From Thiobacillus sp. (GTDB lineage: Bacteria; Pseudomonadota; Gammaproteobacteria; Burkholderiales; Thiobacillaceae), in assembly GCA_024235835.1 (NCBI GenBank), contig JACKLQ010000002.1, positions 1 through 64,000 of the forward strand: a stretch of DNA of 64,000 nt. The letters run 5' to 3'. Shown here in pieces: positions 23,486-30,865 of this stretch. Under the pieces are notes generated by a model. It had not been told where the DNA came from. It searched no databases and worked only from the letters and a program-made list of their open reading frames with translations. Position 1 is the first letter of the stretch. Each line of letters begins with the position of its first letter. Position numbers and translations under genes: made by a program.

Positions 23486-24509
23486 GCACCTCAACAAATC
23501 ACCCCCCTTTCCCAAAGGGGGGCAGGGGGGATTCCGGCGGCCCTCGGCCCCGCCGGACACCATCAAATCCCCCCCATCCCCGCTTTGGCCGCAAGCTCGA
23601 AACTTCGCTTCGCTCGTTTTCCAAAGGGGGGAGAACACCACCCGCAGGGCGGTCACCTCGCCGCCCACCCTGTTCCTGCTGGCCTTCTTCCTGGTGCCGG
23701 CCCTCATCGTGGTACTGGCGTCCTTCCAGTACCCGGGGGAATTCGGCGGCCTGGCGCCCATCACCGACCCGGGCGACGGGCGGGAGCACGGGCTGACCCT
23801 GGAGAACTATCAGTTCTTCTTCAGCGACTTCCTGTTCACGGAGATTTTCCTGCGCTCCTTCGCCGTGGCCACCGCATCCACTTTGGCCTGCCTGGTGCTG
23901 GCCTACCCCGTGGCCTGGCTCATCGCCCGCAGCCCCCGGCGCCACCGGGACCTGCTGGTGCTGCTGGTGATCCTGCCCTTCGCCAGCAACTTCCTCATCC
24001 GGGTCTACGCCTGGATGATCATCCTGGGACCCCAGGCGGCCCTGGCCCAGGCGGTGAACGGGGTGCTGGGGGCCTTCGGTTTCCCCCCCGTCTCCCTGCT
24101 GTTCTCCCCCTTCGCCGTGCTGGTGGGCATGGTGTACGTGCACCTGCCCTTCATGATCCTGCCCCTTTACACCAACCTGGAGAAGCACGACCCGGTGCTG
24201 CTGGACGCCGCCCAGGACCTGGGGGCCAACGCCTGGCGGCGATTCTGGCGCGTGACCTGGCCTCTCAGCCTGCCCGGCGTGTTCTCCGGCTCGGTGCTGG
24301 TGTTCATCCCCGTGCTGGGCATGTTCGCCATTCCCGACATCCTGGGGGGCACCCGGGACATGCTCATCGGCAACCTCATCAAGGACCAGTTCCTGGGCGT
24401 GCGGGACTGGCCCTTCGGCGCCACCCTGTCCATCATCCTGACCCTGTGCGTGCTGACCCTGGCGGGCCTGGCGGCCTGGGCGGGCCGGCCCAGGAGGCGG
24501 CATGCGTAG
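23472..24509 (+). CDS. potB: Spermidine/putrescine ABC transporter permease PotB, repeat-extended N-terminus
   Basis: The 345-residue permease has six membrane helices and the ABC permease EAA loop (LLDAAQDLGANAWRRFWRVTWPLSLPGV). The conserved part begins at about residue 60 (PPTLFLLAFFLVPALIVVLASF). The first roughly 55 residues (NKSPPFPKGGQGGF, IKSPPSPLWPQ) are translated palindromic repeat. No ATG, GTG or TTG lies between the repeat and the first membrane helix, so the start at 23472 inside the end of potA appears to be used. Inner-membrane pore subunit for polyamines. Confidence 0.87.
   Translation: MSGTRHLNKSPPFPKGGQGGFRRPSAPPDTIKSPPSPLWPQARNFASLVFQRGENTTRRAVTSPPTLFLLAFFLVPALIVVLASFQYPGEFGGLAPITDPGDGREHGLTLENYQFFFSDFLFTEIFLRSFAVATASTLACLVLAYPVAWLIARSPRRHRDLLVLLVILPFASNFLIRVYAWMIILGPQAALAQAVNGVLGAFGFPPVSLLFSPFAVLVGMVYVHLPFMILPLYTNLEKHDPVLLDAAQDLGANAWRRFWRVTWPLSLPGVFSGSVLVFIPVLGMFAIPDILGGTRDMLIGNLIKDQFLGVRDWPFGATLSIILTLCVLTLAGLAAWAGRPRRRHA
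23497..23634. repeat. MITE-like palindromic element at the potA/potB junction
   Basis: A second copy of the element in potA. Arms CCCCCCTTTCCCAAAGGGGGG are at about 23503-23523 with a GGGGGGATT extension. An inverted partner is at 23566-23631, interrupted by about 25 bases (gcaagctcgaaacttcgcttcgctcg). It lies within the 5' end of the potB reading frame and supplies most of the PotB N-terminal extension. Confidence 0.75.
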
Positions 24510-25281
24510 GTTGCCTCTCTGGCTCATCCTCTCGGCGGGCGCCACCTTCGCCTTCCTCTACGTGCCCTTGATGGTGGTGGTGGCCTATTCCTTCAACGAC
24601 TCCCGCCTGAACGCGGAGTGGGTGGGCTTCACCCTGGAGTGGTACCGGGTGCTGTTCTACGACGAGGAGATGCTGCTGGCGGCGCGAAACTCCCTGTTCA
24701 TCGCCGGGGTGTCCAGCACCGCCGCCACGGTCCTTGGCACGTTGGCGGGCCTGGCCATCCACCGCTACCGCTTCCGCTGGCTGCCTATCTTGGTGATCAC
24801 CCCCGTGGCCATGCCGGAGATCCTGCTGGGGGTGTCTTTGCTGGTGTTCTTCATCCAGGTGCTGCACCTCACCCTGGGCCTGCTGTCCGTGGTGCTGGCC
24901 CACATCACCTTCTCCATCGGCTTCGTGGCCATCATCGTGCGGGCCCGGCTGGCGGGCATGGACGAGAGCATCTTCGAGGCGGCCCGGGACCTGGGCGCAA
25001 GCCCCTGGCAAACTTTTCGCCTGGTGACCTTCCCCCTCATCCTGCCGGCGGTGGTGGCGGGCTTCCTCATGAGCTTCACCCTGTCCATCGACGACTTCGT
25101 CATCACCTTCTTCACCGCCGGGGTAGGGGTCTCCACCCTGCCCCTGCAGATCTATTCCATGATCAAGATCGCCGTAACGCCGGAGGTGAACGCCGTTTCC
25201 ACCCTGCTGATGCTGCTGACCCTGGTGCTGGTGATCGCGGCGGCGCGCATGGACAAAGGATTCATGAAAGGCGGGGCATGA
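24502..25281 (+). CDS. potC: Spermidine/putrescine ABC transporter permease PotC
   Basis: The 259-residue protein has about six membrane helices, FLYVPLMVVVAYSFNDSR near the start, and the EAA loop (FEAARDLGASPWQTFRLVTFPLILPAVVAG), followed by the FTLSIDDFVITFF stretch typical of PotC. It overlaps potB by eight bases and potD by four (ATGA), indicating translational coupling. It pairs with PotB to form the membrane channel. Confidence 0.93.
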   Translation: MRRLPLWLILSAGATFAFLYVPLMVVVAYSFNDSRLNAEWVGFTLEWYRVLFYDEEMLLAARNSLFIAGVSSTAATVLGTLAGLAIHRYRFRWLPILVITPVAMPEILLGVSLLVFFIQVLHLTLGLLSVVLAHITFSIGFVAIIVRARLAGMDESIFEAARDLGASPWQTFRLVTFPLILPAVVAGFLMSFTLSIDDFVITFFTAGVGVSTLPLQIYSMIKIAVTPEVNAVSTLLMLLTLVLVIAAARMDKGFMKGGA

Positions 25282-26336
25282 GGCGGTTATTGCTGGCCCT
25301 GGCCCTGTGGCTCGCCGGCCCGGCCCAGGCCGTGGAAACCCTCTACCTCTACAACTGGAACAACTACATCTCCGACGCCACCGTGGCCCGCTTCGAGGCC
25401 CGTTGCGGCTGCAAGGTGGTGCAGGACTATTACTCGGACAACGAGGAGATGCTGGCCAAGCTGGCGGCGGGGGCCAGCGGCTACGACCTCATCGTGCCCA
25501 CGGGCAACGCGGTGGAGGCCCTGATCCGCTCCAGGCAGTTGCGGCCCATCGACAAGGCGAAGCTGCCCCACCTGAAGAACATCAAGCCCGAGTTCCTGGA
25601 CCGCTTCTTCGACCCGGGCAACCGCTACTCCGTGCCCTATGCCTACACGGTGACCCTCATCGGCTACAACACGGCCCACATCCGGGAACTGGGCCTGCCC
25701 ACGGACACCTGGGCCCTGATCTTCGAACCCAAATACCTGAAGAAGCTGAAAGGCCGGGTGACGGTGCTGGACTCCCAGCGGGAACTGATGGCCGCCGCCA
25801 TGCTGTACCTGGGCCACGACATCAACGACACGGACGAGGCGAAATGGAAACAGGCCCGGGACCTGATCCTGAGGGCAAAGCCCTACTGGGCGGCCTTCAA
25901 CGCCTCCAGCTACATCAAGGAACTCACCGTGGGCAACATCTGGGTGGCCCACGGCTATTCCAACGACATGTTCCAGGCCAACGCCGACGCCCAGGCGGCG
26001 GGCCGGCCCTTCGCCATCGGCTATGCGTCACCGAAAGAGGGGGCGGTGCTGGCCCTGGATTCCATGGTGCTGCACAAGACGGGGCGCCATCCCGAACTGG
26101 CCCTCCGCTTCATCGACTTCATGCTGGAAGGGGAAAATTCGGCGGAGTTGACCAACCTCATCGGCTCCGGCAACCCCAATCGCGACGCCCTGCGCACCAT
26201 CCGGCCGGAAATTTCGGATAATCCCGCCGTGTTTCCCGACGCCGCCGCCATGGAACGGCTGGCCATGATGCGGGACCTGGACCGGAAGAGCCGCCGGGTC
26301 CTGAACCGCATCTGGACGGAAATCAAGTTGCGCTGA
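25278..26336 (+). CDS. potD: Polyamine-binding periplasmic protein PotD
   Basis: The 352-residue protein has a cleavable signal peptide (MRRLLLALALWLAGPAQA) and the PotD/PotF mature start ETLYLYNWNNYISD. Further family blocks are YDLIVPTGNAVEALI, YSVPYAYTVTLIGYN and the C-terminal RFIDFMLEGENSAELTN. It captures spermidine or putrescine in the periplasm for PotABC. It is the last gene of the pot operon; a symporter gene follows 36 bases later. Which polyamine is preferred cannot be read from sequence. Confidence 0.92.
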   Translation: MRRLLLALALWLAGPAQAVETLYLYNWNNYISDATVARFEARCGCKVVQDYYSDNEEMLAKLAAGASGYDLIVPTGNAVEALIRSRQLRPIDKAKLPHLKNIKPEFLDRFFDPGNRYSVPYAYTVTLIGYNTAHIRELGLPTDTWALIFEPKYLKKLKGRVTVLDSQRELMAAAMLYLGHDINDTDEAKWKQARDLILRAKPYWAAFNASSYIKELTVGNIWVAHGYSNDMFQANADAQAAGRPFAIGYASPKEGAVLALDSMVLHKTGRHPELALRFIDFMLEGENSAELTNLIGSGNPNRDALRTIRPEISDNPAVFPDAAAMERLAMMRDLDRKSRRVLNRIWTEIKLR

Positions 26337-26372
26337 CCATCAAGAAACCCAAAAGGACAGAAGGACCCGCCC

Positions 26373-27821
26373 ATGCTGCTCGGCTTCGTCTTGCTCTACC
26401 TGGTCATCTCCATCGGCATCGGCGTCTATGCCGCCACCAAGGTGCACAACGCCCGGGACTACATCGCCGCCGGCCGCAGCCTGCCCATCTACATCGTCAT
26501 GGCCATGGTGTTCGCCACCTGGTTCGGCGCGGAAACGGTGCTGGGCATTCCCGCCACCTTCATGGAGGAAGACCTGGGCGGCCTCATCTCCGACCCCTTC
26601 GGCGCCTCCCTGTGCCTGGTGCTGTTCGGCCTGTTCTTCGCCCGCAAGCTGTACCGCATGAACCTGCTCACCATTGCCGACTTCTACCGGGAGCGGTACG
26701 ACCGAAAAGTCGAGGTCATCACCGGCGTGGCCATCGCTCTGTCCTACCTGGGCTGGGTGTCCGCCCAGATCACCGCCCTGGGCCTGGTGTTCAACGTGTT
26801 GTCCGACGGCCAGATCACCCAGGCCCAGGGCATCATGATCGGCGCCGCCGTGGTGCTCATGTATACCCTGTACGGCGGCATGTGGTCGGTGGCCCTGACC
26901 ACCTTCTTCCAGATGATCGTCATCGTCGTCGGGCTTTTTTACATCGCCTGGCTGGTCACCGACCTGACCGGCGGCGTGGCCCCCGTGGTGCAGCACGCGG
27001 TGGAGAACAACAAGTTCCGCTTCTGGCCGGAACTGAACGCCGTGGCCATGGTGGCCTTCATCTCCGGACTCCTCACCATGGGCTTTGGCTCCATCCCCCA
27101 GCAGGACGTGTTCCAGCGCGCCAACGCGTCGAAAAGCGAGAACGTGGCGGTGTGGGGCACCGTGGGCGGCGGCATCGCCTACTTCCTGTTCGCCGCCGTG
27201 CCCCTGTTCCTCACCTATTCCGCCCTGCTCATCGACCCCAACATGGCCAGCCACTTCCTCGGCGAGGACGCCCAAAAGATCCTGCCCCTGCTGGTGAGCG
27301 GCCACCTGCCCCTGCTGGCCCAGGTGATCTTCTACGGCGCCCTGCTGGCTGTGATCATGTCCACCGCCTCCGGCACCCTGCTGGCGCCTTCCGTCACCAT
27401 CTCCGAGAACGTGCTCAAGGGCTTCGTCACCCGCCGCAAGCACATGTCGGAGAAGAAGCTGCTGGTCATGACCCGCTGGGTGGTGGCGGTGTTCTCGGTG
27501 CTGGTCACCCTCTATGCCCTGTGGGCCCTGGACCAGGAGACCGGCATCCACCAGATGGTGGAAAACGCCTACAAGGTCACCCTGGTGCTGGCCTTCGTGC
27601 CCCTGGTGGCGGGTCTGTACTGGAAGCGGGCCACCACCCTGGGGGCCTATTGGGCCATCGCCCTGGGATTGGTCACCTGGCTGCCCATGGAATTCCTCAT
27701 GCCGGAAGGGGAAGGTCCCATCCCGCCCCAGTTCGCGGGGTTCCTCGCCGCGTGTTGCGGAATGGTTTTAGGCTCATCGCTTGGCAAGCCCAAGCAGATC
27801 AATACGATGGGCCATTCATAG
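26373..27821 (+). CDS. Sodium:solute symporter family transporter
   Basis: The 482-residue protein has about 13 membrane helices. Family signatures of the SSS transporters are visible: DYIAAGRSLP near residue 29, ATWFGAETVLGIPA, LYGGMWSVALTTFFQM, and GFGSIPQQDVFQRANASKSE, followed by ALLAVIMSTASGTLLAPSVTISEN. The substrate is unknown. Position directly after potD suggests uptake of an amine, amino acid or related nitrogen source, but that is inference. The start at 26373 is 36 bases after potD with a purine-rich AAAAGGACAGAAGG upstream as ribosome binding site. Confidence 0.88.
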   Translation: MLLGFVLLYLVISIGIGVYAATKVHNARDYIAAGRSLPIYIVMAMVFATWFGAETVLGIPATFMEEDLGGLISDPFGASLCLVLFGLFFARKLYRMNLLTIADFYRERYDRKVEVITGVAIALSYLGWVSAQITALGLVFNVLSDGQITQAQGIMIGAAVVLMYTLYGGMWSVALTTFFQMIVIVVGLFYIAWLVTDLTGGVAPVVQHAVENNKFRFWPELNAVAMVAFISGLLTMGFGSIPQQDVFQRANASKSENVAVWGTVGGGIAYFLFAAVPLFLTYSALLIDPNMASHFLGEDAQKILPLLVSGHLPLLAQVIFYGALLAVIMSTASGTLLAPSVTISENVLKGFVTRRKHMSEKKLLVMTRWVVAVFSVLVTLYALWALDQETGIHQMVENAYKVTLVLAFVPLVAGLYWKRATTLGAYWAIALGLVTWLPMEFLMPEGEGPIPPQFAGFLAACCGMVLGSSLGKPKQINTMGHS

Positions 27822-27897
27822 GATTGCGTTTTTCGGATATCTTAGTAATGCAATTCCAATAAAACGCTGCATCAGATTGCCTTAGGGGCTAACAGCA

Positions 27898-28785
27898 TTG
27901 TCCGAAGACACACTGCCTCCCAAAACGCCGCCGGCGTCCTCGAAAGCCAACGTGTTCACCGCACTATTTCCTTCCAGGGAAGAAATAGTCTGCCGACATT
28001 GCGGCAGCACGGACGTGCGCCCCTCCCACAAGGCATCAAGGTCGTCGGAATACGCCGTTTACCGCTGCAGAACCTGCAAACACCATTTCAAGGTGGTCTC
28101 CGCTCGCCCCCGGATCCATGCCTACCTGAGCATCGGCGTGTTCCTGTTGATCCTTGCGGGGGTGGCGACCAGCTTCATCATGTCGTCAGATCCGGAGGCG
28201 GAGTACCAGCCACGCATCGACGCCAAGGACCCTGTTGCCTTGTCCAAGGCCCAGACGGGCGCCAAGCAGGGTGATCCCCAGGCCCAGTACGACCTGGGCC
28301 TGACCTATTGGCAAGATGCCAATTATGCCGAGGCGCTCCCCCTGCTCCGTGCCGCCGCCGAAGCGGGCCATGCCGACGCCCAGTACCTTATGGGCATGGC
28401 ATACCTCGAGGGGCAAGGCATCGTGCAGAACTACCGGGGCGCCATGGAATACTTCAACAAGGCGGCCCAGCAAGGACATTTGGAAGCGGAGTACCGGCTC
28501 GGCATCTTCCATCGTGATGGACTCTCCACACCCCAGGACCGAGAGCAGGCCTATGCCTGGCTGAATGTCGCCGCCGCCAAGGGACATCCCGATGCCCTTG
28601 CCGCCCGTGATCGGCTCGCCATGGCCATGACAGGCGAGCAAATCGTCCGCGCCCAGGAAGCGAGCGCTCAGTTGCATGACAAGCTCAGCGGCAAGAATAC
28701 ATCCCCAGCACTACCTGCCACCGCCCAGCCGGTCGCCACGCCGGCGCCCACCGCCGGCCCCCCCCCCACCCAGCCACGCCCCTGA
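27898..28785 (+). CDS. Zinc-ribbon / membrane / Sel1-repeat protein
   Basis: The 295-residue protein starts at a TTG codon (27898); no better in-frame start exists. Residues 30-65 form a zinc ribbon (VCRHCGSTDV...YRCRTCKHHF). One membrane helix lies at about 75-97. Residues 115-240 hold three to four Sel1-like repeats (QAQYDLGLTYW, DAQYLMGMAYLEGQGI, EAEYRLGIFHRDG). The tail is Pro/Ala-rich. The repeats would face the periplasm and the ribbon the cytoplasm. Sel1 proteins act as protein-interaction scaffolds; no specific role is evident. Confidence 0.75.
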   Translation: MSEDTLPPKTPPASSKANVFTALFPSREEIVCRHCGSTDVRPSHKASRSSEYAVYRCRTCKHHFKVVSARPRIHAYLSIGVFLLILAGVATSFIMSSDPEAEYQPRIDAKDPVALSKAQTGAKQGDPQAQYDLGLTYWQDANYAEALPLLRAAAEAGHADAQYLMGMAYLEGQGIVQNYRGAMEYFNKAAQQGHLEAEYRLGIFHRDGLSTPQDREQAYAWLNVAAAKGHPDALAARDRLAMAMTGEQIVRAQEASAQLHDKLSGKNTSPALPATAQPVATPAPTAGPPPTQPRP

Positions 28786-28836
28786 TCCGCCGCCTGCCCG
28801 CTTTTCTGGCATTCGGCGGAAAGGTAGGCTTGCGTC

Positions 28837-29901
28837 ATGAATCGTGCGCCGCCCACCATCAATCAAGCTGGCCATGGCCCCCTGCAGGCTTTCCTGCTTG
28901 TTTACGGCCTCCTCATCCTTACGGGTAGCCTATATCCCTTCTCGGGCTGGGAAGCCCAGACGGGTTCGCTCTTCAGTTTTCTCACCGCCCCCTGGCCCAG
29001 GTACTTCACCCGCACCGACCTGGCCACCAACCTCCTGTCCTACGCTCCCCTGGGCTATGCCTTCGCCCTCTGGTTTTCCCTGCCTGGGCACCGCCTGCGT
29101 GGGGTGATCCTGGGGGTGCTGGCGGGCAGCCTGCTCAGTTTCACCTGCGAGGCACTGCAACAACTGCTGCCAAGCCGCATCGCTTCCAACCTGGATCTGC
29201 TGGTGAACGTCCTGGGCGTCCTGCTGGGTGCCCTGCTGGCCATCCACCACCGCCGCTGGCTGCGCGCCTTCAGCGCCATGAAGCGCTGGCGCGGCAACTG
29301 GTTCCGGTCGGGCCCCGCCACGAATCTGGGCCTGGGTCTGCTCGCCCTCTGGCTGCTGGCCCAGTTCGCCCTGGTCCCCATTTCCGGCATCGGCTGGCTG
29401 CAGTTGCACCTGCGTCCCCTGGACAGCCCACCCACCGACCTGGCCGGCATCAATACGGCCTGGCTGCTGGCACTGTTTGTCGAAATGGTTGCCCTGGGTG
29501 CTTTCAGCGGTTGCCTGCTGCGCCCTGGCCGCTACGTGGGCGGCCTCACCCTGCTGTTTTTCGCTGCCTTTTTCTCTAAGCTGCTGGTGGCCACGGTTCT
29601 GCTGAAGCTCTCGGTCGCTGGAGGGATTCTGTCCCTGGAAACCCTGGCCGCCTTCATCCTGGCCCTGTGGCTGTTGCTGCTGCCGGATATCTCCCGTGAC
29701 CGGGTGGTGGTGGCCATGGTGGGCATGGTCTTGATCATGATCACCCGCCTGATCCTGGCCGAGTTTTTTTTCCCCCGCACCAGCGCTCTTAACGTCGTGG
29801 GACTGGCAAAACACGTTGCAGCACTCTGGCCTGTTCTCTGTGTGATGTGGCTGGTGAGTTACAGGCAATTTTTCGTGCACACCGCAAAATATCGGCAATA
29901 A
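28837..29901 (+). CDS. VanZ-like membrane protein
   Basis: The 354-residue protein has about nine hydrophobic helices. The N-terminal third has the VanZ-like pattern: GSLYPFSGWE, DLATNLLSYAPLGYAFA, and then CEALQQLLPSRIASNLDLLVNVLGVLLGALL. VanZ-family genes are regular members of exosortase/PEP-CTERM exopolysaccharide loci in betaproteobacteria, which fits the genes that follow. The C-terminal half is an additional multi-helix region without a recognised motif. Biochemical role unknown. Confidence 0.75.
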   Translation: MNRAPPTINQAGHGPLQAFLLVYGLLILTGSLYPFSGWEAQTGSLFSFLTAPWPRYFTRTDLATNLLSYAPLGYAFALWFSLPGHRLRGVILGVLAGSLLSFTCEALQQLLPSRIASNLDLLVNVLGVLLGALLAIHHRRWLRAFSAMKRWRGNWFRSGPATNLGLGLLALWLLAQFALVPISGIGWLQLHLRPLDSPPTDLAGINTAWLLALFVEMVALGAFSGCLLRPGRYVGGLTLLFFAAFFSKLLVATVLLKLSVAGGILSLETLAAFILALWLLLLPDISRDRVVVAMVGMVLIMITRLILAEFFFPRTSALNVVGLAKHVAALWPVLCVMWLVSYRQFFVHTAKYRQ

Positions 29902-30030
29902 ATCCATGTCCAGGACCAACGCACATGCAGTCGGTTTTTTTTACTGTATCGACCCAGGCACCTTTTCCAGCCAACAGAAATAAGCGCTATCCGTATGATT
30001 AATATAGTGAATTATTTGTAATATGATGGC

Positions 30031-30045
30031 TGGCACGCTATGTGC
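30031..30045 (+). promoter_or_regulatory. Sigma-54 (-24/-12) promoter of the first PEP-CTERM gene
   Basis: The sequence TGGCACGctatGTGC matches the RpoN consensus TGGCACG-N4-TTGC in all but one position, with exact GG-GC spacing. Transcription would start near 30057, about 60 bases before the ATG at 30118. PEP-CTERM genes of related bacteria are known to be controlled by RpoN with the PrsK/PrsR two-component system. Confidence 0.75.
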
Positions 30046-30117
30046 TTTATATTGCGTCAAGCATGAATGAGAACATTCTCGCGCAAGGAACACATCGTCA
30101 ATGTTATGGAGCCGATC

Positions 30118-30795
30118 ATGAAACTGAACAAACTTTCCGCCGCATTCCTGTTTGCAGGCCTGGTCGGCGCCGGTACCGCCTCCCATGCCGCCGTGGTCTA
30201 CAACAACGGCGGCCCCAATGCCGTCAGTGGCAATGACGCGACCCAATGGGTACAAGCCGAGGACTTCAGCCTGGGTGCCGCCACGGACATCGCCAGCGCG
30301 GGCATCTACATTGGGGGCTTTGGCGATATCAACGGGTGGGACGGCACCGTCGACTACTTCATCTTTGGTGACACCGGTGGCCAACCCGGCGCCGTGATCA
30401 CTTCCGGGGCCGGCCAGAACATCGCCTCTTCCGACACCGGAAACGCATGGATCGCTGGCTCTGGGAATAGCTACCTGGTGACTTTTGACCTCGCCAGCAC
30501 TTTCACTGCCGCCGCCTCCACCACTTACTGGCTCGGCGTCCACCTCTCCAACAACTTTGACCGGGACGACATCTACTGGGTCACCACCGACCCCACCCAG
30601 GGCAACGGCCAAGAGTCCGACGGCGGCACCTTCAACAACTGGTTTGGCAATGGGCAGGAGCATGCCTTCTATCTGGACGGCGAGCGCTCCCAGGACAATG
30701 GCGGCGGCAACGGTGTTCCGGAACCCGCCACCCTCGGCCTGATGGGCCTGGGCCTGTTGGGACTGGCTGCCGCGCGTCGCCGCAAGTCTGCCTAA
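30118..30795 (+). CDS. PEP-CTERM sorting-domain protein
   Basis: The 225-residue secreted protein has a signal peptide (KLSAAFLFAGLVGAGTASHA) and a Gly/Asn/Asp-rich beta-type body. It ends in a textbook PEP-CTERM tail: VPEPATLGLMGLGLLGLAAA followed by RRRKSA. Exosortase recognises and removes such tails and releases or anchors the protein, often with glycosylation and exopolysaccharide or floc formation. The start at 30118 is chosen for the signal peptide; an in-frame upstream start at 30067 is possible. A sigma-54 promoter lies upstream and a strong terminator downstream, so it is monocistronic. Confidence 0.92.
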   Translation: MKLNKLSAAFLFAGLVGAGTASHAAVVYNNGGPNAVSGNDATQWVQAEDFSLGAATDIASAGIYIGGFGDINGWDGTVDYFIFGDTGGQPGAVITSGAGQNIASSDTGNAWIAGSGNSYLVTFDLASTFTAAASTTYWLGVHLSNNFDRDDIYWVTTDPTQGNGQESDGGTFNNWFGNGQEHAFYLDGERSQDNGGGNGVPEPATLGLMGLGLLGLAAARRRKSA

Positions 30796-30812
30796 TCCAA
30801 ACTTCCCCCCAA

Positions 30813-30844
30813 AAAAACGGCGGCTGCCATGCCGCCGTTTTTAT
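30813..30844. terminator. Bidirectional rho-independent terminator
   Basis: AACGGCGGC and GCCGCCGTT flank a six-base loop, with an A-run before the stem and a T-run after it. This suits termination of both the PEP-CTERM gene (plus) and the convergent O-antigen-ligase-like gene (minus). Confidence 0.88.
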
Positions 30845-30865
30845 TTGCTTTATAAGTTTTCACCT

